Source: Prevotella sp.
GTDB taxonomy: Bacteria; Bacteroidota; Bacteroidia; Bacteroidales; Bacteroidaceae
Reading direction: 5' to 3'
DNA: 64,000 nucleotides
NCBI GenBank assembly: GCA_016901395.1
Contig: JAEAMQ010000067.1
Coordinates: forward strand, 86,941 to 150,940
The translations under genes were made by a program, and so were the position numbers. Below the pieces are notes generated by a model. That model worked only from the letters and a program-made list of their open reading frames with translations. It searched no databases and was not told where the DNA came from. The number at the start of each line of letters is the position of its first letter. The first letter of the stretch is position 1. Positions 9,526-19,016 of the stretch are shown here, one piece after another.

Positions 9526-10395
9526 ATGGATACGAGCGAGATACTAAAGAAAGTAAGGAAGATAGAGATCAAGACCCGCGGGTTGAGTCAGAATATCTTC
9601 GCCGGACAATACCACTCCGCCTTCAAAGGCAGAGGAATGGCCTTCTCGGAGGTCAGGGAATATCAGTTCGGCGACGACGTTCGTGACATCGACTGGAACG
9701 TGACGGCCCGTTTCCATCGCCCCTTCGTCAAGGTCTTTGAGGAGGAGCGGGAGCTTACCGTGATGCTGCTGATCGATGTCTCCGGTTCGCTCTACTTCGG
9801 CACAAGCCGCCAGACCAAGCGCGACGTGGCCACGGAGATTGCGGCAACCATCGCATTCTCGGCTATCCAGAACAACGATAAGATCGGCGTTATCTTCTTT
9901 TCCGACCGTATAGAGAAATACATTCCGCCCAAGAAAGGACGCAAGCATATCCTCTATATCATCCGCGAGATGCTCGATTTCAAGCCGGAAAGCAATAAAA
10001 CCGATGTGGCGATGGCCACCGCTTTCCTCACGCAGGTGATGAAACGGCGATGCACCTCGTTTGTCATCAGCGACTTCTATGACCGCAAGGATTTCTCCAA
10101 GGAGATAGAGATCGCCAACCGCAAGCACGACGTGATAGCCATTCAGGTGTATGACCCCAGGGCCAAGATGCTGCCCGACGTAGGACTGATGAAAGTCTTT
10201 GATGCCGAGACCGGCCACGAGATGTATATCGACACGTCGAGTTCGAAGCTCCGACGGGCACACACCCGCTACTGGCTCGACCGCGAGGAGACACTGAAGC
10301 ACACCTTCTCCAGAAGCAAGGTGGACTGGACAGCGGTGGCCACCAATGAGGATTTCACGCGTTCGCTGATGATGCTCTTCAAACAACGGGCATGA
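9526..10395 (+). CDS. DUF58 domain protein (von Willebrand A-like), Bat operon
   Basis: 289 residues. The DUF58 signature EVREYQFGDDVRDIDWNVT (42-60) is followed by the metal-ion-dependent adhesion site D84-x-S86-x-S88 in LLIDVSGSLYFG, intact. It lacks transmembrane segments, unlike BatA and BatB, so it is probably a cytosolic or membrane-associated partner of MoxR. It is conserved in position between moxR and batA in Bacteroidota. The next gene starts 33 bp later. The exact role is unknown; in the family it is thought to help assemble or activate membrane-bound VWA complexes. Confidence 0.92.
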   Translation: MDTSEILKKVRKIEIKTRGLSQNIFAGQYHSAFKGRGMAFSEVREYQFGDDVRDIDWNVTARFHRPFVKVFEEERELTVMLLIDVSGSLYFGTSRQTKRDVATEIAATIAFSAIQNNDKIGVIFFSDRIEKYIPPKKGRKHILYIIREMLDFKPESNKTDVAMATAFLTQVMKRRCTSFVISDFYDRKDFSKEIEIANRKHDVIAIQVYDPRAKMLPDVGLMKVFDAETGHEMYIDTSSSKLRRAHTRYWLDREETLKHTFSRSKVDWTAVATNEDFTRSLMMLFKQRA

Positions 10396-10428
10396 CGCGA
10401 TGTCCTGGCAATCAAGTACGACAATAGA

Positions 10429-11508
10429 ATGAACAGATTAATTCGCAACATATTGACTTTCTTGCTTCTCTTAGCCATGACCCCGGCCAGTGCCCAGGTC
10501 ACGGTGGAGCAAACCGTAGACTCTGTGGGAATACTCATCGGGCAGCAGGCGCACCTGCGTTTGGGGGTGACGATGCCGAAGAATGCCCGTCTGCAATGGC
10601 CCGCACTGAAGAAGTCGCAGTATGTTGTGCCGGGCGTGGAAGTGGTGAACATCGCCGACGGCGACACCGTGGACGCGGGCAATGAGCAGATGAAGGTCGT
10701 GAGAGAATACACCATCACATCGTTTGACGAGAAGCTCTATGCCATTCCTGCCCTGCCGGTTAAGGTCAACGGCAAGACCTATAAGGGCGGTACGGCGGCG
10801 CTGAAAGTGATTACCGTGGACGTCGACACGCTGCATCCCAACCAGTTTTTCCCGCCGAAAGATGTACAGAACAATCCCTTCCTCTGGTCAGAGTGGAGTC
10901 CGTGGTTCTGGCTTTCAATGTTGGTGGTGGCCCTCGCACTGGTGGGATTCTACCTTATCGTGAGGTTGAGGGAAAACAAGCCCATCATCACCCGCATCCG
11001 TATCGTGAAGCATGTGCCTGCCCATCAGCGGGCGTTGAACGCCATCGATAAGATCAAGTCGGAGCACATGCAGGCCAGCGAGGACCAGAAAACCTATTAC
11101 ACCCAGCTCACCGATACCCTGCGCCAGTATATCCAAGAACGCTTTGGCTTCAATGCGATGGAGATGACATCGGGTGAAATCATCGACCGACTGCAGAGTT
11201 CGGGCGACCAGAAGATGCTCGACGAGCTGACAGAACTGTTCACCACGGCCGACTTGGTGAAGTTTGCAAAATACTCTACGCTCATCAATGAGAACGACCT
11301 GAACCTCGTGAATGCCGTAAACTTCATCGACAGCACAAAGATAGAGGGACAGGCCACGGAAGAAAAGATAGTGCCGCAGCTGTCGGAAAACGACAAACGC
11401 ACGCGGCAAAACCGCATCACCATCAAAGGTCTGCTATGGGCTATCGGCATTGTGGTGACCGGAATGTTGGCCTATATTATATATAATGTGTACCTGTTGA
11501 TGGTATAA
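10429..11508 (+). CDS. Bat operon membrane protein with periplasmic and cytosolic domains (DUF4381-like position)
   Basis: 359 residues. It has a signal peptide (MNRLIRNILTFLLLLAMTPA...), a periplasmic beta-rich domain (about 25-145), a transmembrane helix (WFWLSMLVVALALVGFYLIV, about 163-182), a charged helical cytosolic region and a final helix (GLLWAIGIVVTGMLAYIIYN). The gene sits between DUF58 and batA, where related operons encode a DUF4381-type protein or one resembling a shortened BatD. I recognise the operon slot rather than a named family. It is likely to link periplasmic sensing to the MoxR/VWA complex. Spacing of 33 and 40 bp to its neighbours suggests cotranscription. Confidence 0.75.
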   Translation: MNRLIRNILTFLLLLAMTPASAQVTVEQTVDSVGILIGQQAHLRLGVTMPKNARLQWPALKKSQYVVPGVEVVNIADGDTVDAGNEQMKVVREYTITSFDEKLYAIPALPVKVNGKTYKGGTAALKVITVDVDTLHPNQFFPPKDVQNNPFLWSEWSPWFWLSMLVVALALVGFYLIVRLRENKPIITRIRIVKHVPAHQRALNAIDKIKSEHMQASEDQKTYYTQLTDTLRQYIQERFGFNAMEMTSGEIIDRLQSSGDQKMLDELTELFTTADLVKFAKYSTLINENDLNLVNAVNFIDSTKIEGQATEEKIVPQLSENDKRTRQNRITIKGLLWAIGIVVTGMLAYIIYNVYLLMV

Positions 11509-11548
11509 CCCAACAGGAAGAACGGCCGAACAAAAGTAAAAATTGAAC

Positions 11549-12547
11549 ATGGAATTTGCGAATAAGGAATATTTCCTGTTGTTGTTACTGCTGATACCTT
11601 ACGTGTTGTGGTATCTCCTCTACCGTAAGCGCAGTGAGCCGACGATGCGCATGAGCGACACCTACGCTTATCTCAACGCGTCGAAGAGCTGGCGTGTGAG
11701 GCTGTTGTCTCTGCCCATGCTGCTCCGATGTCTGGCGTTTGTGATGATTGTGGTGTGTCTCGCCCGTCCGCAGACCCGCAATTCATGGGACAACAAGCAG
11801 GTGGAAGGCATCGATATCATGCTGGCAATGGATGTCTCGACCTCCATGTTGGCCGAGGACCTGAAGCCCAACCGCATCGAAGCCGCCAAGGATGTGGCCT
11901 CTGAGTTTATCTCCGGTCGCCCGAACGACAATATCGGACTGACGATATTTGCCGGCGAATCGTTTACGCAATGTCCGCTGACAACCGACCATAGCTCGCT
12001 GTTGAACCTCTTGCAGAATGTGCGAACGGACATCGCCGCACGCGGATTGATACAGGATGGTACGGCCGTGGGAATGGGACTGGCCAATGCCGTGTCCCGC
12101 CTGAAAGGCTCGAAGGCCAAGAGCAAGGTGGTGATATTGCTCACCGACGGCAGCAACAACATGGGCGATATCTCCCCGTTGACCGCTGCACAGATAGCCC
12201 GCTCGCTGGGCATCAGGGTCTATACCATCGGCGTGGGCACCAATAAGGTGGCCCCTTACCCCATGCCCGTGGCCGGAGGTGTGCAGTATGTGAACATGCC
12301 CGTGGAGATAGACACCCGCACGCTGAGTGAAATATCGGCCATGACCGAGGGAAATTTCTATCGCGCCACCAACAATCGAGAACTGAAACAGATTTATCAC
12401 GATATCGACCAACTGGAGAAAACGAAGATGAACGTCACGAAATTCTCCAAGCGTTACGAGGCATTCCAGCCTTTTGCCATCGCCGCCATCGTATGTCTGC
12501 TGTTGGAACTGCTGCTCCGAAACACCGTTCTCAGGCGTCTGCCGTGA
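11549..12547 (+). CDS. batA: BatA, membrane-anchored VWA protein
   Basis: 332 residues from the ATG at 11549; an upstream TTG at 11543 is not needed. Two N-terminal transmembrane helices (about 8-25 and 55-72) precede a VWA domain whose MIDAS is AMDVSTSM (Asp95, Ser97, Ser99), and a C-terminal helix (FQPFAIAAIVCLLLELLLR) closes the protein. This layout is that of BatA in Bacteroides, where loss of the bat genes reduces tolerance of air. The VWA domain is predicted to lie between helices and bind a metal-dependent partner. batB, its paralogue, follows after 48 bp. Confidence 0.93.
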   Translation: MEFANKEYFLLLLLLIPYVLWYLLYRKRSEPTMRMSDTYAYLNASKSWRVRLLSLPMLLRCLAFVMIVVCLARPQTRNSWDNKQVEGIDIMLAMDVSTSMLAEDLKPNRIEAAKDVASEFISGRPNDNIGLTIFAGESFTQCPLTTDHSSLLNLLQNVRTDIAARGLIQDGTAVGMGLANAVSRLKGSKAKSKVVILLTDGSNNMGDISPLTAAQIARSLGIRVYTIGVGTNKVAPYPMPVAGGVQYVNMPVEIDTRTLSEISAMTEGNFYRATNNRELKQIYHDIDQLEKTKMNVTKFSKRYEAFQPFAIAAIVCLLLELLLRNTVLRRLP

Positions 12548-12595
12548 TGCCAAAATGGTTTGTCGAGAGTTTGTTTCCATTAAAAAGAGATTGAT

Positions 12596-13618
12596 ATGCT
12601 GAGATTTGAAAACCCGATATACCTCTGGTTGCTGTTGCTGATTCCGACACTGATGGTCGTCAGATGGATCATCAACCGGCGTCAGGCCAAGCGTCTGAAG
12701 GCGTTTGGCGACCCCTTGCTGCTCAAGGATCTCATGCCCGACGTATCCCGCTTCCGCCCGTTGCTGAAGTTCTGGTTGCTGTTGGGCGCACTGGCTGTGC
12801 TGATATTCATGCTGGCCCGACCGCAGATGGGGACCGGCATTTCGCACGAAAAGCGCAACGGAATAGAAGCCATCATCTGTCTGGATATCTCCAATTCGAT
12901 GAAAGCCGAGGACGTGGCACCCAGCCGATTGGACAAAAGCAAGATGCTGGTGGAGAACCTTACCGACCATTTCACCAACGACAAGATTGGTCTGGTGGTC
13001 TTTGCCGGCGACGCTTTCGTGCAGTTGCCTATCACGAGCGACTACGTTTCGGCCAAGATGTTCCTGCAAAACATCGACCCGTCGCTCATTGCGACACAGG
13101 GAACCGATATCGCCAGAGCCATCAATGTGGCCATGCACAGCTTCACCCAACAGGAGAAAGTGGGGCGCGCCATTATCGTGATTACCGACGGCGAGGACCA
13201 TGAGGGCGGTGCTCTGGAAGCGGCCAAGGCTGCGAAGAAGAACGGCATCAACGTGTTTATCCTTGGTGTCGGCGACCCCAAGGGTGCTCCTATTCCCCTG
13301 GGTAACGGCGATTACATGAAGGATGCCAGTGGACAGACGGTGATGTCGGCTCTCAACGAGCAGATGTGTCAGGAAGTTGCCAAGGCCGGAAGCGGCACAT
13401 ACATCCATGTGGACAACACTTCGGATGCTCAGGAAGAACTGAATGACAACCTGACCAAACTGCAGAAAGGCGAGACAAGTTCTGTGATCTACAGCGAATA
13501 TAATGAGCAGTTTCAGGCCTTCGGCATTCTTGCCATACTCCTTCTCATTGCGGAGATATGCGTGATGGAAGCCCGAAACCCCGTGATGAAAAGGTTGAAA
13601 CTGTTTAAAAGGAAGTGA
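12596..13618 (+). CDS. batB: BatB, membrane-anchored VWA protein
   Basis: 340 residues with the same plan as BatA: helices at about 7-25 and 57-74, a VWA domain with MIDAS CLDISNSM (Asp97, Ser99, Ser101), and a C-terminal helix (AFGILAILLLIAEICVMEA). The tail ends in a basic stretch (MKRLKLFKRK). The stop codon overlaps the batC start (TGATG), implying translational coupling. In the family BatA and BatB are thought to act together as an inner-membrane complex with BatC, D and E. Confidence 0.93.
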   Translation: MLRFENPIYLWLLLLIPTLMVVRWIINRRQAKRLKAFGDPLLLKDLMPDVSRFRPLLKFWLLLGALAVLIFMLARPQMGTGISHEKRNGIEAIICLDISNSMKAEDVAPSRLDKSKMLVENLTDHFTNDKIGLVVFAGDAFVQLPITSDYVSAKMFLQNIDPSLIATQGTDIARAINVAMHSFTQQEKVGRAIIVITDGEDHEGGALEAAKAAKKNGINVFILGVGDPKGAPIPLGNGDYMKDASGQTVMSALNEQMCQEVAKAGSGTYIHVDNTSDAQEELNDNLTKLQKGETSSVIYSEYNEQFQAFGILAILLLIAEICVMEARNPVMKRLKLFKRK

Positions 13619-14319
13619 TGCGATTCATGAAAGTACTAAGATACATAATGATATTGATGCTCGGGCTGTGGTGGAGCCAATCCGCTTTGGCCCAGGCCGA
13701 CCGGCAGTTTATCCGCAATGGCAACAAGTTCTATAAGGAACAGAACTATGCCAAGGCAGAGATTGAATACCGCAAGGCACTGAGCAAGAATCCCCGCAAC
13801 ACGCAAGCCATGTACAATCTCGGCTGCGCCCTGCTCATGCAGCAGAAGGATTCGGCTGCCACCGTGCAGTTGCAGAATGCCGGAAAGAGCGAGACGGCCA
13901 AGAAACGCAAGTCGATGGCCTACCATAACATCGGCGTAATCTGCCAGAAACACCAGATGTATAGTGAGGCGATTGAGGCGTATAAGGAAAGTCTGCGCAA
14001 CAATCCCGCAGACAATGAGACCCGCTACAACCTCGCACTGTGCAAGCGACTGGCCAAGAACCAGAAGCAGAACGGTGGGGGAAAGAACAACAAGAACGAC
14101 AAAAACAAGGATAAAAAAGATAAAAACCAAGATAAGAACAAGCAAAACTCCAAGCAGGACAAGCAGCAACAACAGCAGCAACAGCCCAAAGACCAGATGA
14201 GCAAAGAAAATGCCGAGCAGCTGTTGAACTATGCTATCCAGGAGGAAAAGGCTACCCAGCAGCGCATGAAGCAGCAGAAGCAACAGCCGCAGCATCGCAG
14301 ACTACAAAAGGATTGGTAA
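13618..14319 (+). CDS. batC: BatC, secreted TPR protein
   Basis: 233 residues from the ATG at 13618, chosen because it overlaps the batB stop by one base; a GTG at 13615 is the alternative. A signal peptide (MRFMKVLRYIMILMLGLWWS, cleavage near ALAQA) precedes two to three TPR units (about 30-150; YNLGCALLMQQKDSAATVQL). A long Lys/Asn/Gln-rich linker (about 150-205, with a run of seven Gln) and the conserved Bat tail (NAEQLLNYAIQEEKATQQ) follow. TPRs suggest a periplasmic scaffold. The glutamine run is encoded by CAA/CAG triplets and could vary in length. Confidence 0.9.
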   Translation: MRFMKVLRYIMILMLGLWWSQSALAQADRQFIRNGNKFYKEQNYAKAEIEYRKALSKNPRNTQAMYNLGCALLMQQKDSAATVQLQNAGKSETAKKRKSMAYHNIGVICQKHQMYSEAIEAYKESLRNNPADNETRYNLALCKRLAKNQKQNGGGKNNKNDKNKDKKDKNQDKNKQNSKQDKQQQQQQQPKDQMSKENAEQLLNYAIQEEKATQQRMKQQKQQPQHRRLQKDW

Positions 14320-14329
14320 TATTCAAACA

Positions 14330-16165
14330 ATGACACGCTATTTTACACATATAGTTCTCCTCTTGCTTGGCATGGTGTTCGGCATCGAAACCGTGCAGGC
14401 ACAGATCTCCGTGCAAGCCCCTTCGAGGGTGGCGGCCGGCGAGAACTTCCGTCTGTCCTATACGATCAACACGCAGGATGTCGACGATTTCCGTGCCGGA
14501 AACATACCTTCGGGACTGGAAGTCATCGCCGGGCCCTACACCTCGCAGCAGTCGAGTTATCAGATGGTGAACGGACACACGAGCAGTTCGTCGTCGATTA
14601 CGTTCACCTACACGCTGTATGCGGAAAAGAACGGCACCTATACCATTCCCGCCGCCCATGCCAAAATCAATGGGCGGAACATCTCCTCGCGTGCTGTAAA
14701 GATTACGGTGGCCGGACATGCCTCTACTAATGCCAATGGCGCGCCGCAGATGCACCAAGATGCCGAGGACGAATCGGAGATGCGTGCCGCCGGTTCCCGC
14801 ATCTCGGGCAAAGACCTGTTCATCAAGGTTTCGGCCAACAAACGTCGTGTCTACGAGCAAGAGCCGGTGTTGCTGACCTATAAAGTCTACACCTTAGTAG
14901 ATTTAACGCAGCTCGAAGGCAAGATGCCCGACCTCACAGGCTTCCATTCCCAGGAAGTGAAACTGCCGCAACAGAAGAGTTTCAAGGTCGAGAGAGTGAA
15001 CGGAGTGCTCTATCGTACGGTGACATGGAGCCAGTATGTGATGTACCCCCAGATGACCGGCAAGCTTGAAGTGCCAAGCATTACCTTCAAGGGCATCGTC
15101 GTACAGCAGAACCGTTCGGTCGACCCCTTTGAGGCTTTCTTCAATGGTGGCTCCGGCTATGTGGAGGTGAAACGCAACATTGAAGCCCCGGGGCTGACCA
15201 TACAGGTGGATCCGCTGCCTCAGAAACCAGCCAATTTCTCTGGTGGTGTGGGGCGGTTTAACATCTCCTCTCAGTTGAGCAAGACCGAGGTGAAGGCCGG
15301 AGATCCCGTTACGCTGCGGGTGGTCGTGGGCGGAATCGGCAACCTGAAACTCATCAAGCTGCCCGAAATCGCCTTCCCGAAGAACTTCGACAAATACGAT
15401 CCGAAGATTACCGACAAGACCAAGCTGACCGCCAATGGCGTGGAAGGCAACATGGTCTACGACATTCTGTTTGTTCCCCGCTCTGAGGGGAAGTACACGG
15501 TGCCATCGGTCGACTTCACCTACTTTGACATTTCGTCCCGCTCTTATAAGACCATCAAGACCAAACCCTTTGCGCTTAACGTGGCCAAAGGCGACGGAAA
15601 GAATATCAGCACAAGCTATGACACGCCCAAAGACAATGATATCCACAGTCTGAAACTGGGTGCCACCAAACTCTACAGCGCAGGTGAGGAGTTCTTCTTC
15701 GGCAGCGTAGCCTATTGGATTGGCCTGTTGTTGCCCTTGCTGGCCTTCATCATATTGCTTATTCTGTTCCGCAAACGGGCCATCGACAATGCCAATATCA
15801 TCAAGATGCGCAGCAAGAAAGCTGACAAAATCGCCCGCAAACGACTGAAGAAAGCCAACCAACTCATGTTCCAGGGCAAGAGTGGGGAGTTCTATGACGA
15901 AGTGTTGCGTGCCCTGTGGGACTATGCAGGCTACAAGCTCAATATGCCCGTGGAGAAACTTTCGCGTGAGAACATCTCCGAGTCGTTTGCCTCCCGCCAC
16001 ATCTCCGAGGGAAGCATCGACAAGTTTATCTCCGCTTTGGACGAATGCGAATACGAGCGTTATGCGCCGGGCGATGAGGCCGGGAACATGGAAAAGACCT
16101 ATCTGGCAGCCATGACCGCCATCACCGATATTGAAAGTGAAATGAAAAAGAAGCACGAACTATGA
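14330..16165 (+). CDS. batD: BatD, envelope protein of the Bat operon
   Basis: 611 residues. A signal peptide (MTRYFTHIVLLLLGMVFG) leads into repeated Ig-like beta domains (about 25-460), a single transmembrane helix (YWIGLLLPLLAFIILLILFR, about 460-482), and a charged helical cytosolic tail including LMFQGKSGEFYDEVLRALWD, the BatD C-terminal signature. Most of the protein is thus periplasmic. It starts 10 bp after batC and overlaps batE by 4 bp (ATGA). BatD is required with the other Bat proteins in Bacteroides, but its molecular function is not known. Confidence 0.92.
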   Translation: MTRYFTHIVLLLLGMVFGIETVQAQISVQAPSRVAAGENFRLSYTINTQDVDDFRAGNIPSGLEVIAGPYTSQQSSYQMVNGHTSSSSSITFTYTLYAEKNGTYTIPAAHAKINGRNISSRAVKITVAGHASTNANGAPQMHQDAEDESEMRAAGSRISGKDLFIKVSANKRRVYEQEPVLLTYKVYTLVDLTQLEGKMPDLTGFHSQEVKLPQQKSFKVERVNGVLYRTVTWSQYVMYPQMTGKLEVPSITFKGIVVQQNRSVDPFEAFFNGGSGYVEVKRNIEAPGLTIQVDPLPQKPANFSGGVGRFNISSQLSKTEVKAGDPVTLRVVVGGIGNLKLIKLPEIAFPKNFDKYDPKITDKTKLTANGVEGNMVYDILFVPRSEGKYTVPSVDFTYFDISSRSYKTIKTKPFALNVAKGDGKNISTSYDTPKDNDIHSLKLGATKLYSAGEEFFFGSVAYWIGLLLPLLAFIILLILFRKRAIDNANIIKMRSKKADKIARKRLKKANQLMFQGKSGEFYDEVLRALWDYAGYKLNMPVEKLSRENISESFASRHISEGSIDKFISALDECEYERYAPGDEAGNMEKTYLAAMTAITDIESEMKKKHEL

Positions 16166-16944
16166 CGCCATATCATCCCATCTCACCCATAGGCCGCTTG
16201 GAAAGAATGCTTTTGCTGCTTTTCATGCTGCTCCAGATGCCCTTCGCCGCGTCTGCCATCACCAAGCAGGATGCCGACAAAGCCTACCAATCGGGCAACT
16301 ACCAGCAGGCCATCATCGACTATCAGAGTCTGCTGAAGACCGGTATCTCGGCCGACATCTATTATAATCTCGGCAACGCCTACTACCGTTCCGACAGCCT
16401 TTCACAGGCCATCCTTGCCTACGAGCGTGCCCTACGGCTCTCGCCCGGGGACAAGGATATCAGCTTCAACCTGCAGTTTGCCCGCTCGAAAACCATCGAC
16501 AAACTGCTTCCGCAGGACGATGTGGTCTTCACCACGTGGTATCACAGCGTCGTCAACCTCACCAGCGCAGACACCTGGGCCTGGGTAAGCATCGTCACCA
16601 TCGTGCTGGCACTCATCCTAATGCTTGTCTATCTGTTTGCACCACAGATCGTTTTGCGCAAGATAGGCTTCTTCGGTGGTATGTTTTTCCTGCTCATCTT
16701 TGCCCTTTCCAACCTCTTTGCATGGACCCAGAAGCGCATCTTGCTGGAACAGGAGGGTGCCATCATCATCGCACCATCGGTCAATGTGAAGAAGACACCG
16801 GTACAGAATAGTGCCGATGCATTCATCCTGCACGAGGGAACGCGTGTCGATGTCACCGACAACAGCATGAAACAGTGGAAAGGTGTGCGCCTGTCCGATG
16901 GCCGTGAGGGGTGGATTCCTGCCGATCAACTGGAGATGATTTAA
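16162..16944 (+). CDS. batE: BatE, TPR and SH3-like protein of the Bat operon
   Basis: 260 residues. A signal/anchor segment (MLLLLFMLLQMPFAASA) precedes a TPR region (about 35-115; DIYYNLGNAYYRSDSLSQAI). Two transmembrane helices follow (AWVSIVTIVLALILMLVYLF and a second near 170-190), then a C-terminal bacterial SH3-like domain (IIIAPSVNVKKTPVQ ... DGREGWIPADQLEMI), probably periplasmic. SH3 domains of this kind often bind cell-wall peptides. It overlaps batD by 4 bp and is the last bat gene. The PAP2 gene follows after 21 bp on the same strand. Confidence 0.92.
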   Translation: MTPYHPISPIGRLERMLLLLFMLLQMPFAASAITKQDADKAYQSGNYQQAIIDYQSLLKTGISADIYYNLGNAYYRSDSLSQAILAYERALRLSPGDKDISFNLQFARSKTIDKLLPQDDVVFTTWYHSVVNLTSADTWAWVSIVTIVLALILMLVYLFAPQIVLRKIGFFGGMFFLLIFALSNLFAWTQKRILLEQEGAIIIAPSVNVKKTPVQNSADAFILHEGTRVDVTDNSMKQWKGVRLSDGREGWIPADQLEMI

Positions 16945-16965
16945 CGAAATAAGAACGAAAAGAAC

Positions 16966-17658
16966 ATGCCCGAAAGCCTCATCCATTTAGACCAACAACT
17001 CCTGTTATGGTTCAACGGCAGCGACTCGCTGTTTGTCGACCGCTTTGCCGAAGTGCTGACTTCCGGTCTGACATGGATTCCCTTATACCTCGCCCTGTTC
17101 TATCTGGTGGTGAAAAACAATGAAACCATGCTCCAGATAGCTCTCATCGTGGGCTGTTCGGCACTCTGCATCCTGCTCGCCGACGGTGTTGCCGAGGGCA
17201 TTGTCAAACCCTTGGTGGGACGCTGGCGACCGTCCAACGATCCCTATTTCAAATACATGGTCGACGTAGTGGGCAACCATCGGGGCACCGACTACAGTTT
17301 CTTCTCGGCCCACGCTGCCAACACCATGAGCATCGCCACGTTCTATGGTCTGCTCGTTCGCAACAAACTGTTCAGCGTCTCGCTCATCGTCTGGTCGCTC
17401 ATCAACTGCTGGACACGCATGTATCTCGGCCTGCACTATCCGTCCGACATCCTCTGCGGACTCCTTTGGGGTGTCATCGCAGGCACGATAAGCTACGTGG
17501 TCTTCCACAAATTCTATTATAAGGTAAGCCCAAAAATCAATTATATCTCGTCCCAATACACCAGTACGGGCTATTCCAATATCGACATCGACATCGTGAT
17601 GCTGGCCATTGTGGGCATTCTTGCCGTCGCTGTCGTGGCGTCGATGTCGGTCTTCTGA
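16966..17658 (+). CDS. PAP2 family membrane phosphatase
   Basis: 230 residues and multiple transmembrane helices. The three PAP2 signature blocks are present: KPLVGRWRPSN, YSFFSAHAANTMS (with Ala in place of the usual Gly of SGH) and RMYLGLHYPSDILCG with the catalytic His. The family dephosphorylates lipid phosphates such as undecaprenyl pyrophosphate, phosphatidylglycerophosphate or lipid A; the substrate here is not determinable. It is cotranscribed by position with the bat genes upstream and queA 26 bp downstream, though there is no evident functional link. Confidence 0.9.
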   Translation: MPESLIHLDQQLLLWFNGSDSLFVDRFAEVLTSGLTWIPLYLALFYLVVKNNETMLQIALIVGCSALCILLADGVAEGIVKPLVGRWRPSNDPYFKYMVDVVGNHRGTDYSFFSAHAANTMSIATFYGLLVRNKLFSVSLIVWSLINCWTRMYLGLHYPSDILCGLLWGVIAGTISYVVFHKFYYKVSPKINYISSQYTSTGYSNIDIDIVMLAIVGILAVAVVASMSVF

Positions 17659-17684
17659 CATCCGACACTTATTTTCCCAAGATT

Positions 17685-18950
17685 ATGGATACAAAGCATA
17701 TACACATTGCAGATTATCATTACGACCTGGCCGATGAGCGCATCGCCAAGTTTCCGCTGGCCCAGCGCGACCATAGCAAACTCCTGATTTACAACCACGG
17801 TGAGGTCTCCGAGGATGTTTTCTATCATCTTCCGGAACATTTGCCCTCGGGCGCACTGCTGGTTTACAACAATACCCGTGTCATTCAGGCCCGCATGCAC
17901 TTCCGCAAGGAGACGGGCGCACTCATCGAAGTGTTTCTCATGGAGCCGACGCTGCCCGCCGACTACGAGCAGATGTTCCAGTCCACGGCCCATTGCAGTT
18001 GGCTCTGCATGGTGGGCAACCTGAAGAAATGGAAGGAAGGCGCACTCAAACGCGACTTTGAAATCAAGGGGCAAAAGCTCACACTCACCGCCACGATGAA
18101 CCGCGACAAGACCGCGGAGAAGGTGGGCGGCACCAACTATTGGATAGATTTTGCCTGGGACAACAGCCAGATCAACTTTGCCGACATCCTCGAAACCGTC
18201 GGCGAACTCCCCATTCCGCCCTATCTCAACCGTGAGACGCAGGAGAGCGACAAGACCACTTACCAGACCGTATATTCCAAAATCAAGGGCAGCGTGGCCG
18301 CGCCTACTGCCGGACTCCATTTCACCGATGCCGTGCTCAAGGACATCGATGCCCGCGGCATTGTGCGCGACGAGGTGACGCTCCATGTCGGAGCCGGTAC
18401 GTTCAGGCCGGTGAAGTCGGACACGATTGTCGAACACAACATGCACACCGAGTATATCGTGGTGCATCGCCACACGTTGCAGCGTCTTCTGGAGCACGAC
18501 TGTCAGGCCATTGCCGTCGGCACCACCAGCGTGCGCACCTTAGAGAGCCTGTATTATATGGGGGCAAAGCTCGCCCTGAACCCCGATGCCACCGAGGACG
18601 ACCTGCATGTGAACCAGTGGGAGCCTTACGATTTGCCCCACGATGCCAACGGATTGCTACTCGTCGATGGCCGGCCGCTGTCGGTACGCGAGTCGATACA
18701 AAACCTGCTCGACTATCTCGACCACGACCATCTCGACACCTTGCACTCCAGCACGCAGATCATCATTGCCCCGGGTTACACCTATCGCATTGTGAAGATG
18801 CTCATTACCAACTTCCATCAGCCCCAGAGCACGCTGCTCCTGCTGGTGAGTGCGTTCCTCAAAGGCGACTGGCGCAAGGTCTACGACTATGCCCTCACCC
18901 ACGACTTCCGGTTCCTGAGCTATGGCGATTCCAGCCTGCTCATCCCGTAA
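17685..18950 (+). CDS. queA: tRNA preQ1(34) S-adenosylmethionine ribosyltransferase-isomerase
   Basis: 421 residues, at the longer end for QueA, as usual in Bacteroidota. Family blocks are visible: SVAAPTAGLHFTDAVL, TLHVGAGTFRPV, TTSVRTLESL and TQIIIAPGYTYRIVKMLITN. QueA transfers the ribosyl moiety of SAM onto preQ1 at the wobble position of GUN anticodon tRNAs to form epoxyqueuosine, in the cytosol. No other queuosine gene is adjacent. It is followed after 66 bp of TTCAA-rich sequence by the DUF2027 gene. Confidence 0.95.
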   Translation: MDTKHIHIADYHYDLADERIAKFPLAQRDHSKLLIYNHGEVSEDVFYHLPEHLPSGALLVYNNTRVIQARMHFRKETGALIEVFLMEPTLPADYEQMFQSTAHCSWLCMVGNLKKWKEGALKRDFEIKGQKLTLTATMNRDKTAEKVGGTNYWIDFAWDNSQINFADILETVGELPIPPYLNRETQESDKTTYQTVYSKIKGSVAAPTAGLHFTDAVLKDIDARGIVRDEVTLHVGAGTFRPVKSDTIVEHNMHTEYIVVHRHTLQRLLEHDCQAIAVGTTSVRTLESLYYMGAKLALNPDATEDDLHVNQWEPYDLPHDANGLLLVDGRPLSVRESIQNLLDYLDHDHLDTLHSSTQIIIAPGYTYRIVKMLITNFHQPQSTLLLLVSAFLKGDWRKVYDYALTHDFRFLSYGDSSLLIP

Positions 18951-19016
18951 AGGCCTAAAATTCAATGGTCAACCCCAAAAGTTCAAAGTTCAAATTTCAA
19001 TGTTCAAAGGCAAGCT

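Noticed and set aside
11783..13408. 541-residue open frame on the minus strand
   Set aside because: It is antisense to batA and batB, whose VWA motifs and helices are unambiguous; the long frame results from codon bias in GC-rich genes.
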